A stretch of 64,000 nt of DNA from Exiguobacterium sp. s48 (GTDB lineage: Bacteria; Bacillota; Bacilli; Exiguobacteriales; Exiguobacteriaceae), in NCBI RefSeq assembly GCF_018617395.1, contig NZ_JACSKC010000004.1, forward strand, positions 1 to 64,000. The letters run 5' to 3'. Position 1 is the stretch's first letter. Each line of letters opens with the position of its first letter. The notes beneath the pieces are model-generated. The model made no database searches, was not told the DNA's origin, and worked only from the letters and a program-made list of their open reading frames with translations. The position numbers and the translations under genes are program-made. Of the stretch, positions 43,265-51,997 are shown in pieces.

Positions 43265-43331
43265 CTAAAAATGACTTTCGAAATCGCGCTCCCTTCTCCA
43301 TCTGCTGAAGAAAAGAGAGCGACTTCGAAAT
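43265..43331 (-). terminator. hairpin at the end of the LacI gene
   Basis: The extended stem TTTCGAAATCGCGCTC / GAGAGCGACTTCGAAA lies just after the LacI gene's stop, and the minus strand then reads ATTTTTAG. It probably ends the regulator transcript before the ABC operon promoter. Confidence 0.55.
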
Positions 43332-43346
43332 ATCATTGGCTATAAA

Positions 43347-44360
43347 TCACTGTTTGACCGGTGCACAAGATGCCCGTTCGACTAAGCGTACCGGAATGAC
43401 GCGACGTTCAGTGAGTCGCTCTTTCGCGGTCATTTGTTCAAGTAAAAGTTCTGCTGCCGCTTCCCCGATTTCGTCCGTATCTTGGCGAATCGTGGTCAGT
43501 TTCGGCGTGATATATTGAATCATTTCAATGTCATCATATCCGATGACTGAGATGTCATTCGGGACATGAAGACCATGTTCGTGAATCGCTTCGATGACAC
43601 CGATTGCCATTTGATCCCCTGCTACAAAGACTGCAGTCGGTTGATCGTCTAGTTCAAGCAATCGTTCCATCGCTTGCTTGCCTTCCCCAACCGAGAAGAA
43701 ACCGGCGTTGACGAGGTAGCCTGGTCGAATCGGAAGGTCCAGTTCTTGCATCGCAAGTTCATATCCTTTGATTCGCGCCGCTCCGGCGTCAATCGTTTCA
43801 TCCCCAGCGATGTGGGCAATTTTCCGGTGACCGAGTTCATAGAGATAATTCACGGCGAGACGCGCCCCTTCGATGTTATCGGAATAGACGACGCTACAGT
43901 TAGCGCTGTCCATATCGACGACGACGATTGGGATGTCGCTTCGCATGAGCTCTTGAACTTGCTCATCCATTCGGTCCGAGCAGATGACGACGATGCCGTC
44001 GACCGCACGGTGTTTAAAATGTTCGAGGTAACTCATGTCACGATTGCGCAGATTCCGCGAGGCGAAAATCAAATCGTAGCCCTGCTCCTCTGTCGCGTGA
44101 CGAAAACTTTCGATGATCCCGTTGAAGAACGGGTGTTTCATCCCGACTTCATTCGCTTCTGAGAACATGACCCCGATCGCCCATGATTTTTTCGTCGATA
44201 ACGACTGGGCATGTGCGTTCGGCAAGTAGTCCATCTCAGCAGCGGCTTGAAGAATCTTCGCTCTCGTCTTGTCACTCACGTCTTTATAATTGTTCAACGC
44301 TTTGGACACTGTCGTGATTGAGAATCCTGTTTTTTTGGCTAAATCATAAATCGTACCCAT
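43347..44360 (-). CDS. LacI-family repressor of the beta-glucoside ABC operon
   Basis: The 337-residue repressor has an N-terminal LacI helix-turn-helix (TIYDLAKKTGFSITTVSKALNN) and a periplasmic-binding-like effector domain. GAGGAG precedes the ATG. Operator palindromes with the core CGAAAGCGCTTTCG occur before this gene and before the ABC operon, which points to autoregulation and local control. The likely inducer is a beta-glucoside. Confidence 0.93.
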   Translation of the reverse strand: MGTIYDLAKKTGFSITTVSKALNNYKDVSDKTRAKILQAAAEMDYLPNAHAQSLSTKKSWAIGVMFSEANEVGMKHPFFNGIIESFRHATEEQGYDLIFASRNLRNRDMSYLEHFKHRAVDGIVVICSDRMDEQVQELMRSDIPIVVVDMDSANCSVVYSDNIEGARLAVNYLYELGHRKIAHIAGDETIDAGAARIKGYELAMQELDLPIRPGYLVNAGFFSVGEGKQAMERLLELDDQPTAVFVAGDQMAIGVIEAIHEHGLHVPNDISVIGYDDIEMIQYITPKLTTIRQDTDEIGEAAAELLLEQMTAKERLTERRVIPVRLVERASCAPVKQ

Positions 44361-44375
44361 GTCATTCTCCTCTTC

Positions 44376-44391
44376 CCGAAAGCGCTTTCGG
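44376..44391 (-). promoter_or_regulatory. LacI-family operator, autoregulatory
   Basis: A perfect 16-bp palindrome CCGAAAGCGCTTTCGG, 16 bases before the LacI start codon. Confidence 0.8.
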
Positions 44392-44506
44392 TAATTTGAT
44401 TGTAGCGTATGGATTTGTAGGAATCAATTCTTTTTCGAGGAAACTTTTTGATTCTTTTTTCCATTCCTTGTTTCTTCTATATTACTGTATCGAGAAATTT
44501 TTGTCC

Positions 44507-45379
44507 TTAGTGTGTCCGCGTGTACAACCACACGAGATTCGTAAATTTTTGTACTTCTGTTTCGCCCGTCACGCCTTTAAATAGACGCTGGAACGGCTTC
44601 AACAATTGCTCTAACACGATTTTTCGAAGACGCTCTTGTTTGAGCTCGAATGAAATCGCATCGAACAAATCACGCTGTTCTTCTGTCATCTCGACATGCT
44701 CTTCGATACGAGCAGCCATCTCAATCAATTCTTCGATCGTAATGAGATGTTTATCTGTCGTTCCACGCATTTGATCGACCGTGACCGGGTTCAAAACGTG
44801 CTCTCCTGTCTCCATCATCCGAGCGGCAATCAATTCGACATATGTGTATAAACTCCGCACCACTTTTTGAGGAGAGTAAGCGGCATTTGTGATTCGATTC
44901 GTGAACAAGATATGTTGCAACATTCCGTTGAAGAGCACCGTCAATTCCATCGAATACGGTCTTACTTCCTCCCCGATAATTTCCGTCAAACGCATCGCAA
45001 TCCATTCAATCTCATAAATGCGGTGTTGAAGTACGAGTTTCTTCAATTCATTCTCGTTTGACGACATGATCGATTCAAATAACGCATGCAAATTCCGTTC
45101 TTCGTTCAATTGAATCAATATCGAGATTTGCTCGATGAAGACGTCACGATCTCGTTTATCGCGCCCCATCTGCATCTCAATCCGGCGTTGCCCTGCATCA
45201 TATCGTAAGTTCTCGAGGATACTGGCGACACAATCCGTCTTAGATGAGAAGTAGTTATAAAACGTCCCTTTGGAGATGTTGGCACGATCGATAATCTCTT
45301 GCACCGATGTATGCTGTACCCCATTTTCGATGAAGAGAGACATAGCAATATCGGCGACTTTTCTTTTTTTCTCTTTCAT
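44507..45379 (-). CDS. TetR-family regulator (long form)
   Basis: The 290-residue protein has an N-terminal TetR helix-turn-helix (VQEIIDRANISKGTFYNYFSSK). The ligand domain is longer than the usual 190-220 residues and ends in an acidic/basic C-terminal tail. It is divergent from an MFS drug exporter gene, the usual arrangement for a local repressor of that pump. GGAG lies about ten bases before the ATG. Confidence 0.9.
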   Translation of the reverse strand: MKEKKRKVADIAMSLFIENGVQHTSVQEIIDRANISKGTFYNYFSSKTDCVASILENLRYDAGQRRIEMQMGRDKRDRDVFIEQISILIQLNEERNLHALFESIMSSNENELKKLVLQHRIYEIEWIAMRLTEIIGEEVRPYSMELTVLFNGMLQHILFTNRITNAAYSPQKVVRSLYTYVELIAARMMETGEHVLNPVTVDQMRGTTDKHLITIEELIEMAARIEEHVEMTEEQRDLFDAISFELKQERLRKIVLEQLLKPFQRLFKGVTGETEVQKFTNLVWLYTRTH

Positions 45380-45430
45380 TCTTACATGGCTCCGTTCTGT
45401 CTAGTTTGTACCTTTACTATAGCACCGAAA

Positions 45431-45459
45431 ACCATTTTAGACTAACAGTACAAAATGGT
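45431..45459. promoter_or_regulatory. candidate TetR operator
   Basis: The perfect inverted repeat ACCATTTT-N13-AAAATGGT lies between the TetR gene and the divergent MFS gene. Confidence 0.6.
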
Positions 45460-45543
45460 TGCTTTATTTATACAACGGGTATAAAATCATTTCATCGACA
45501 CTTACCAACACATAACTATTTAGAAAATAAAGGAGCCATCCAT

Positions 45544-47040
45544 ATGAAACCAGAATTCCAAAAGAAACCGCCTTACGTCATGTTGGCGGTCCTCTTTGCG
45601 GGTGCGTTCATCGCATTCCTGAACAACTCATTACTCAACGTCGCGCTCCCATCGATCATGGTCGATCTCGAGATTGCAGACTACTCGACCGTACAATGGC
45701 TCGCGACCGGCTTTATGCTCGTGACAGGTGTACTCGTCCCGGCATCCGCCTATTTGATCACTCGTTTTTCAAACCGAAGCTTGTTCATTACGTCGATGAG
45801 CATCTTCGCCATCGGTACGGCTATCGCGGCCTTCTCGCCGAACTTTGGCTGGTTGTTGAGCGGTCGGATGATTCAAGCCGTCGGTGCCTCGACAATGGGG
45901 CCACTCCTGATGAACGTCATGCTCGTCAGCTTCCCTCGTGAAAAACGGGGGATGGCGATGGGGATCTTCGGGCTCGTCATGATCTCGGCACCTGCGATTG
46001 GACCGACACTTTCCGGTTACATCGTCGAGTACTATGATTGGCGCGTCTTATTCGAAATGATTTTACCACTTGCCATCATCGGTCTCGCGCTCGCCGTTTG
46101 GAAAGCAGAGAACGTCATGGTCCAAAATAAAGATCAGTCACTCGATTACTTGTCACTCGTCTTATCGACACTCGGATTTGGTGGGATTTTATACGGTGTC
46201 AGTTCAGCAAGCTCGGATGGCTGGGATAACCCAATTGTCTTAGCGACGATGATTATCGGTGCCATCTCATTGATTGCCTTCATCTACCGCCAGCTCCATA
46301 TGGAGAAACCATTGCTCGACTTGCGTGCTTACAAACATCCGATGTTCGCACTCGCGTCAGTCATTGCGATGGTCAATGCGGTCGCGATGTTCTCCGGTAT
46401 GATTTTGACACCGGCTTACGTCCAAAGCGTACGTGGCATCTCCCCACTCGATTCAGGGCTCATGCTTCTCCCTGGTGCGATCATCATGGGAATCATGTCG
46501 CCAATCACAGGTAAACTGTTTGACCGATTCGGGCCAAAATTATTGGCACTTACCGGATTGACGATCACCGCCGTATCGACGTACATGCTTGCAAACGTTC
46601 AACTTGATTCAACGTATACGTACATCGTCTTGACGTACACGTTACGTATGTTTGGGATGTCGATGGTCATGATGCCAATCATGACGAATGGACTGAACCA
46701 ATTGCCGACTCGCCTCAACCCGCACGGAACGGCAATCAACAACACAGCACAACAAGTATCTGGTGCGATTGGTACGGCAGTACTCGTGACCATCATGAAC
46801 TCGGTGACACGTACAGAAGCTGAATCATTGATGACAGGAGTCGATCCTGCGACACTCACTGAGAGCTCGATGGGTGCCATCACTCAGCAAGCCCTCTTAT
46901 CTGGGATTCAATATTCATTTTACGTTGCACTCGGGATGAACCTTTTAGCGCTCGTCCTTGCGTTCTTTGTACAACGCGTGGACGTTCGTAAGTTTGATGA
47001 CCAAGTGGAGACTGTTGAAGAATTGAAACAGGCTAATTAA
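45544..47040 (+). CDS. DHA2-family MFS drug exporter
   Basis: The 498-residue protein has about 14 membrane helices and DHA2 (EmrB/QacA-type) features: NVALPSIMVDL in helix 1, the TGFMLVTGVLVPASAYL segment, and motif C-like GPTLSGYI. It should pump out lipophilic compounds using the proton gradient. The ATG at 45544 follows AAAGGAG; an upstream reading would cross the promoter and operator. Repression by the adjacent TetR protein is likely. Confidence 0.92.
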   Translation: MKPEFQKKPPYVMLAVLFAGAFIAFLNNSLLNVALPSIMVDLEIADYSTVQWLATGFMLVTGVLVPASAYLITRFSNRSLFITSMSIFAIGTAIAAFSPNFGWLLSGRMIQAVGASTMGPLLMNVMLVSFPREKRGMAMGIFGLVMISAPAIGPTLSGYIVEYYDWRVLFEMILPLAIIGLALAVWKAENVMVQNKDQSLDYLSLVLSTLGFGGILYGVSSASSDGWDNPIVLATMIIGAISLIAFIYRQLHMEKPLLDLRAYKHPMFALASVIAMVNAVAMFSGMILTPAYVQSVRGISPLDSGLMLLPGAIIMGIMSPITGKLFDRFGPKLLALTGLTITAVSTYMLANVQLDSTYTYIVLTYTLRMFGMSMVMMPIMTNGLNQLPTRLNPHGTAINNTAQQVSGAIGTAVLVTIMNSVTRTEAESLMTGVDPATLTESSMGAITQQALLSGIQYSFYVALGMNLLALVLAFFVQRVDVRKFDDQVETVEELKQAN

Positions 47041-47048
47041 ATGTTGAG

Positions 47049-47086
47049 AAGCCGCTTTGAATGTTGAATTCAGAGCGGCTTTTTTA
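47049..47086 (+). terminator. MFS gene terminator
   Basis: Stem AAGCCGCTTTGAAT / ATTCAGAGCGGCTT with one mismatch, then six T. Confidence 0.88.
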
Positions 47087-47181
47087 ATTTCTCATTCCCT
47101 TCATAAATAAATCTGAAATTAAAATTTAATCCTAATATGGTATTATTTCTCAATAGATAGGATTCGTTTAGGAGGGTACAT

Positions 47182-47808
47182 ATGATGAAAAAAGTGTTTA
47201 ATTTGATAATTGCATTTCTTCTGATCACATCTTCTCTTCTCTCGACTGGATCAATCGTTGAGGCGGCCCCGAAGAAGCAGAATCATGCTATTATGGGAGT
47301 ATCGGCTTTGACTCCGCAACAAATGGCGGATTACGTAAAACAAAAGAATCCTCGTGATGTACGGCTCGCGAACACCTCTGTCGAAAATTTGGCGAAACTC
47401 TTCGTCATCATCGGCGCGAAGGAAGGCGTTCGTGGGGATGTTGCATTCGCACAAGCATTGAAAGAGACCGGTTATTTTCGTTACGGTGGCGATGTCCTTC
47501 CGAAGCAGCATAACTACTCCGGAATCGGGACGACTGGGAACGGCGTGAAAGGACACTTTTTCCGTTCCCCACACCAAGGAGTGACTGCTCAAATTCAGCA
47601 TCTAAAGGCATACGCCTCTAACGATGCATTGAATACGAAACAAGTCGATCCACGCTTCCATCTCGTCAAGCGAGGCTCTGCGAAAACGTGGCCATCTCTT
47701 CACCAGAAATGGGCCATGCAGCCGAAAGGAAATTACGGGACCGAGATTCTTTCGATTTATCAAGAAATGTCGAAAACACCAAAACGTGTCGCTAAAGCAA
47801 AAAGATGA
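47182..47808 (+). CDS. secreted glucosaminidase-domain protein
   Basis: The 208-residue protein has a signal peptide (hydrophobic at about 6-25, cut near VEAAP) and a single glucosaminidase domain. GVRGDVAFAQALKETGYFRYGG has the catalytic Glu, and HNYSGIGTTG is the family motif. It should cleave the glycan strands of peptidoglycan. It has no wall-binding repeats but ends in a lysine-rich tail that may bind the anionic wall. AGGAGG precedes the ATG. Confidence 0.9.
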   Translation: MMKKVFNLIIAFLLITSSLLSTGSIVEAAPKKQNHAIMGVSALTPQQMADYVKQKNPRDVRLANTSVENLAKLFVIIGAKEGVRGDVAFAQALKETGYFRYGGDVLPKQHNYSGIGTTGNGVKGHFFRSPHQGVTAQIQHLKAYASNDALNTKQVDPRFHLVKRGSAKTWPSLHQKWAMQPKGNYGTEILSIYQEMSKTPKRVAKAKR

Positions 47809-47830
47809 GGAAATGTAGGGGTGAAAGAAC

Positions 47831-47908
47831 GTGACGTGCAAACAAGTTAGACTCGCGAGCGGAATCGCATTATTCGTGACCGGCGTGATGTTGTTACTCA
47901 AACGCTAA
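47831..47908 (+). CDS. mini-protein with one membrane helix, 25 residues
   Basis: GTG at 47831 with GGGGTG seven bases upstream opens a 25-codon frame: a short basic start, then one hydrophobic helix (GIALFVTGVMLLL) and LKR. It directly follows the glucosaminidase gene and ends two bases before a terminator. A real peptide is plausible but is not shown. Confidence 0.45.
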   Translation: MTCKQVRLASGIALFVTGVMLLLKR

Positions 47909-47910
47909 TG

Positions 47911-47944
47911 AGCATTTCGGACAATCGTCCGAGTGCTTTTTTTT
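47911..47944 (+). terminator. terminator of the glucosaminidase unit
   Basis: Stem AGCATTTCGGAC / GTCCGAGTGCT followed by seven T. Confidence 0.8.
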
Positions 47945-47963
47945 GAGGTTATTTGCTCGACAC

Positions 47964-47996
47964 AAAAAGTCGCAGCCTTTTATGAGCTACGACTTT
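47964..47996 (-). terminator. terminator of the two-component system operon
   Basis: Stem AAAGTCGTAGC / GCTGCGACTTT on the minus strand, followed by TTTG. Confidence 0.7.
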
Positions 47997-48015
47997 CAAA
48001 ACGAAGGACAGCTAT

Positions 48016-49104
48016 TTACTCACGTTCTATATGTTGATGAGTCGGAAACGATACCCGAAAACAAATGACCTGACCCTCTAGCGGTTCCGCTGTCAACTGT
48101 CCTCCATGCAACAGAATGATTTGGCGGGCAATCGATAGACCCAATCCATCACCTGGAGTGACCCCTCTTGAGGAATCGACACGATATGTGCGATCAAACA
48201 GATGAGGAATGGCTTCAATCGTTTCAGCCGTTGTCGCATTTGAAATAGACCATTCAATCTGTTGATTTTTCGTTTGAAGTCTAATCTCGATCGGACTCTT
48301 CTGCTCTGCATATTTCCATGCGTTCGAGAAAAGATTCTCAAAAGCACGAATAAGCTGTTCTTGATCAGCTACTATCCATCGGTCAGGTTGAATCGATAGG
48401 TGTAATCGATGGCCTCGCTCATTGAACAACGGCTCCATCTCGTGGATCAGCTGGGTCGTCAATAAGCTCAGATTGAGTTTCTGTTTTTTTAGTTGCATGT
48501 GTGGGGCATAGAGGCGGTTCACGTCCATCAACTGATCGAGAAGATGTTCAAGCTGCGCCGTTTTTTCATTTAAAATACGAAAATGATTGTTCTCTTCAGC
48601 TGTCAGCTCGCGGTTCATTTGCAGTAGTTGGGTGTAACCTTTGATACTCGTGAGCGGTGTTCGTAAATCGTGTGACAGGTTGGAGAACAGTTGGTTCCGC
48701 TCTTCTTCGTGCGCTCGCTCTTTCTCAAACAATTCGCCTAACTGCTGTGACATTCGATTTACACTCTCTCCAAGCGAGGCGATTTCATCTCGCCCTTCCA
48801 CCTCAACCGTACGACCGAGGTCACCATTTGCGATCTGTTCAATCTCACTCGACAAATACGTGATTTTTCGAAGTGTTTTCCGCATCGTTAGTGAAAACCC
48901 AATAATAAAGATCAGAATGACAATGAACGTCACCCCTAAAAATACTAAGTTGGCTGTTAGCGGATCCGGTGTTATTTCGTTTTCGATGTAATATAGACTA
49001 ATCGAATAGCCCATGATTAGAAAAGCAATCGTCGCAATCAATGCATTGACTAAAATAATACCAATCAACTTCACTAGCAAGCGATCCCATTGTCTCCGTC
49101 TCAT
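48016..49104 (-). CDS. sensor histidine kinase (EnvZ/BaeS type)
   Basis: The 362-residue kinase has two membrane helices (about 12-40 and 47-75) with only a short extracytoplasmic loop, the mark of an intramembrane-sensing kinase. It has HAMP (about 75-130) and HisKA with the phospho-His in LSHDLRTP. The HATPase shows NLFSNAWKYA, with D-G-L-G-L-S-I in the last motif. It overlaps the response-regulator stop by four bases (ATGA), which fixes the start at 49104. Short-loop kinases often sense membrane or cell-wall stress. Confidence 0.92.
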   Translation of the reverse strand: MRRRQWDRLLVKLIGIILVNALIATIAFLIMGYSISLYYIENEITPDPLTANLVFLGVTFIVILIFIIGFSLTMRKTLRKITYLSSEIEQIANGDLGRTVEVEGRDEIASLGESVNRMSQQLGELFEKERAHEEERNQLFSNLSHDLRTPLTSIKGYTQLLQMNRELTAEENNHFRILNEKTAQLEHLLDQLMDVNRLYAPHMQLKKQKLNLSLLTTQLIHEMEPLFNERGHRLHLSIQPDRWIVADQEQLIRAFENLFSNAWKYAEQKSPIEIRLQTKNQQIEWSISNATTAETIEAIPHLFDRTYRVDSSRGVTPGDGLGLSIARQIILLHGGQLTAEPLEGQVICFRVSFPTHQHIERE

Positions 49105-49793
49105 AATCGATACCCCACGCCCCACACCGTCTTGATAATGGTTGGTTTTCGTGGTATATCTTCTAACTTTTCACGAATTTTCGTGATATGGACCATCACT
49201 GTGTTGTCGACCTCAAATGCTGCCTCTCCCCACACCGCCTCGTAAATCTGTTCGACGGTGAGGACTTGATTTGGATGCCTCATAAAATAAGCGAGAATAT
49301 CAAACTCTTTCGGTGTAAGCCGAATCAACATCTCACCCTTTCGACATTGTCGCGTCTGTAAATCAAGTGTCACATTTTCAAAGACGAGTGTACTCGTGAG
49401 GTCTGCTCGATCTGCCCCATAGTCACGATACCTTCTGAGTAACGATTTGACTCGAAGCGTCACTTCCAGTGGGTTGAACGGTTTTTTGATGTAGTCGTCC
49501 GCTCCAACGGAAATGCCTTGCATCAAATCCAAGTCGCTCGTTTTGGCTGTCAGCATCAAAATTGGCATAAACTGCGTCTTTCGAATTTCGATACAGGCCT
49601 CAATCCCGCCCATAATCGGCATCATCAAATCGAGAATGAGCAAATCAATCGTTTCGGTCGACGCGAGGTCGAGCACTTCTTGCCCATTTTTCGCAAACCG
49701 AAGTGCATATCCTTCATTTTTTAAATAGATGGCAAGCAATTCTCGTATCGCTTCGTCATCGTCCGCGATACAGATAACAGGTTGTGAACGCAT
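49101..49793 (-). CDS. OmpR-family response regulator
   Basis: The 230-residue regulator has a receiver domain with acidic IADDDEA, the phospho-Asp in LILDLMMP (about 53) and Lys in KKPF. The C-terminal winged helix (LTPKEFDILAYF..VEQIYEAVWG) is of the OmpR type. It is co-transcribed with the kinase and lies 11 bases from a methyltransferase gene. GGAGGAAAG precedes the ATG at 49793. It probably binds the direct repeat at 50429-50448. Confidence 0.95.
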   Translation of the reverse strand: MRSQPVICIADDDEAIRELLAIYLKNEGYALRFAKNGQEVLDLASTETIDLLILDLMMPIMGGIEACIEIRKTQFMPILMLTAKTSDLDLMQGISVGADDYIKKPFNPLEVTLRVKSLLRRYRDYGADRADLTSTLVFENVTLDLQTRQCRKGEMLIRLTPKEFDILAYFMRHPNQVLTVEQIYEAVWGEAAFEVDNTVMVHITKIREKLEDIPRKPTIIKTVWGVGYRL

Positions 49794-49804
49794 GTCTTTC
49801 CTCC

Positions 49805-50359
49805 TCACATAGCACAATGAAATAAGTATGCCGATGGTACATTACGAAATTCTCGCTCCACCTTCACACGACTAAACACTCGTTGAAAATGCTCGTATCG
49901 ACCTTTTGTATATTGAAACGTGACAAACCAGCCTGTTTTGGAGAGAACCGCCTTTGCTTTTCGTAAGACGGTTTCTGTTTGCTGAGCATCGAATCTTGAA
50001 AACGGCAGTCCAGAAAAGATGACATCCACTTCCTCGATGTTCAATGCTCGTAATATGTTCTTCAAGTCGACAGCATCCGCTTCGACAATAATGATTCGAT
50101 GATCTCTTCCATATCGCGTCTTTAAATAGTGAACCAGATCGATGTCAGATTCAATCAATATGAGCGTAGCATCTTTTCGCATTTTCCGAAGGATTTCTTC
50201 GGTACAACCGATTATCCCAGGTCTGATTTCAACAATTACATGCGCTTCGCTCAATACTGTTTTCCGTGTCATTCGCTCTGCCACATAGGTTGATTCTGGA
50301 GAAATCATCTTCATTTCTTCAAGGTAGTTCTTATATTTGTTGAGCCATGATTGGATCAT
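49805..50359 (-). CDS. SAM-dependent methyltransferase, PmtA/KsgA-like
   Basis: The 184-residue protein resembles phospholipid N-methyltransferases and rRNA dimethylases of the class I fold. ISPESTYVAERMTRK is followed by VIVEIRPGIIGCTEEIL, where the usual E-x-G-x-G-x-G loop is degenerate. ILIESDIDLVHYLK and VDVIFSGLPFSRF (the motif IV position) come next. It lies at the head of the operon with the two-component system. Modification of a membrane lipid head group is a plausible role given the neighbours. The start at 50359 has GAAGTGG upstream; a longer reading exists. Confidence 0.75.
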   Translation of the reverse strand: MIQSWLNKYKNYLEEMKMISPESTYVAERMTRKTVLSEAHVIVEIRPGIIGCTEEILRKMRKDATLILIESDIDLVHYLKTRYGRDHRIIIVEADAVDLKNILRALNIEEVDVIFSGLPFSRFDAQQTETVLRKAKAVLSKTGWFVTFQYTKGRYEHFQRVFSRVKVEREFRNVPSAYLFHCAM

Positions 50360-50428
50360 CTCGATTCCACTTCTTTCGTTGTTGATAGCTTGAGTGTATC
50401 GAGTGAATCGCAACACATTCTGACGAAC

Positions 50429-50448
50429 TTCTTAAGATTTCTTAAGAG
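50429..50448. promoter_or_regulatory. direct repeat, candidate response-regulator box
   Basis: Two copies of TTCTTAAGA repeat with a 10-bp period in the divergent region between the methyltransferase/two-component operon and the DedA gene. A half-turn-spaced direct repeat of this kind is the usual OmpR-type binding site. Confidence 0.6.
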
Positions 50449-50508
50449 AATACTAAAAACTCCTTACGCTTGCGAGTGAATACTAGACAAGGTAAGGAGT
50501 GAATTATT

Positions 50509-50982
50509 ATGGAAATGATCATACATTATGGCATGCTCGCCATCGGCATCATGTTTACCCCATTATCTGACGACGTCTTGATGATCACCCATCTGACGGT
50601 CGCGGATGCCTTTATTCCAGGTTGGCTTTTATTCGTCTCCACTTGGATTCTCTTCACGCTCACGTTCAGCTGGTTTTACTTAGTCGGGAAAGGACTACAT
50701 CACATCTTACCCGTGCGACAACGCGAATCTCGTTATCTCAAGAGAGCCGAGACCTTTTATCAAAAGTATGGAGCACGCACCATTATGATTTCTTATTTTA
50801 TCCCTGGCCTTCGGCACCCGCTCCACTATATCGCCGGGTTCACCTCACTGAAGCTTCGCACGTATGCGTTCTATACGACTATCTCTGCATTTTTCTATAC
50901 GGGTGCTTGGTTTCTCGTCATCGGACTGGCCAATCAAATCCCGGCGTTTCAACAGTTTCAAGATTGGGTGTTGTCGTTTTAA
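50509..50982 (+). CDS. DedA-family membrane protein
   Basis: The 157-residue protein has four to five helices and the DedA/SNARE-associated signature: FYQKYGARTIMISYFIPGLRHPLHYIAGF with the G-x-R-H/F-x-P core. DedA proteins act in lipid flipping or membrane homeostasis and help resistance to cationic peptides. It is shorter than usual (about 200). GGTAAGGAG precedes the ATG. It is divergent from the two-component operon, with a shared direct-repeat box. Confidence 0.88.
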   Translation: MEMIIHYGMLAIGIMFTPLSDDVLMITHLTVADAFIPGWLLFVSTWILFTLTFSWFYLVGKGLHHILPVRQRESRYLKRAETFYQKYGARTIMISYFIPGLRHPLHYIAGFTSLKLRTYAFYTTISAFFYTGAWFLVIGLANQIPAFQQFQDWVLSF

Positions 50983-50983
50983 C

Positions 50984-51997
50984 TCAGTGTCCTCTGTATT
51001 TCTCGAGCGCCCGCATGTTCAAGAGATACAAGACCCCTGCATAGAGAATCAAACCGAGTAAATACATCCAAATTCCTGAGAAGCCACTTCCGTAAATCAT
51101 GACTTCCTTGATTGCTGTCGCTCCGTAGTAGATTGGCATGACGTAACTCAAGTTCCCGAGACCGTATGGGATCAAGTCGAGTGGGATGAGTCCCGAGAAG
51201 AACACTTGCGGGATGATGGTGAACGGAATCATCTGAACAACCTGTAATTCCGATCGGGCAAACACTGAAATCGTCGCCCCGAAGAGTACCGCCGTACCTG
51301 CCATGAGTAGCATCGTCAACATGACCCACGCCATATTCCCAAGAGAAGATAGCCCGAGCACATAAATCGAATAGAGCACGATGAAAATCGATTGGACGAC
51401 CGCAAACGTTCCGTACCCGAGCGTATATCCTAAAATGACTTGCCCTCGCTTGATCGGAGTCATCAAAAGTCGTTCAAGTGTACCGCCACTACGTTCTTTG
51501 ACGAGTGCCATCGCCGAGAGAATGAACACGAAGAAGAACGAGAAGAGGGATAGGAAGACAAACCCGAACGAATCGAACGTCGACTGTCCTTCTTCCCCAT
51601 AGACGAATGACGTATCAATTTCGGCTGCAGGATTGAGTGTCGTCAACGCATCTTGAATCTCGCCAACCGCCTTCGATGACTTCGTCGACGGTTCACGTAA
51701 CGTGATGGTCGTTCCTTCTTGATTCATTTCAAACACGGCATCGACATGTTCGTTGTCTTCGATATATGCTTTCGGATCATCGAACGTGGCCTGTTCCACC
51801 TCGAGCGTCTCGTCTTTAAACGCATCGACGAGCTGTTCTGGGGCGTTATCGTCCAGGACGACAGTCGGCACGTAATCCGAGTCCCCGAGTAGGAAGTAGA
51901 CGAGGGTCAAAATAAGAAGTGGCGCAATCAAAATCAAGGCGACGCTTCGCTTATCATTTAACGTCTGAAAGATGACACGCTTCGCTAAGTTACGCAT
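50984..51997 (-). CDS. ABC-2 type exporter permease
   Basis: The 337-residue permease has one N-terminal helix, a large extracytoplasmic part (about 45-175) and five C-terminal helices, as in drug or lipid exporters of the ABC-2 family (LVKERSGGTLERLLMTPI is the typical segment). It pairs with the ATPase encoded upstream, overlapping it by eight bases. The ATG at 51997 follows GGAGGTGGGTG. The substrate is unknown. Confidence 0.9.
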   Translation of the reverse strand: MRNLAKRVIFQTLNDKRSVALILIAPLLILTLVYFLLGDSDYVPTVVLDDNAPEQLVDAFKDETLEVEQATFDDPKAYIEDNEHVDAVFEMNQEGTTITLREPSTKSSKAVGEIQDALTTLNPAAEIDTSFVYGEEGQSTFDSFGFVFLSLFSFFFVFILSAMALVKERSGGTLERLLMTPIKRGQVILGYTLGYGTFAVVQSIFIVLYSIYVLGLSSLGNMAWVMLTMLLMAGTAVLFGATISVFARSELQVVQMIPFTIIPQVFFSGLIPLDLIPYGLGNLSYVMPIYYGATAIKEVMIYGSGFSGIWMYLLGLILYAGVLYLLNMRALEKYRGH

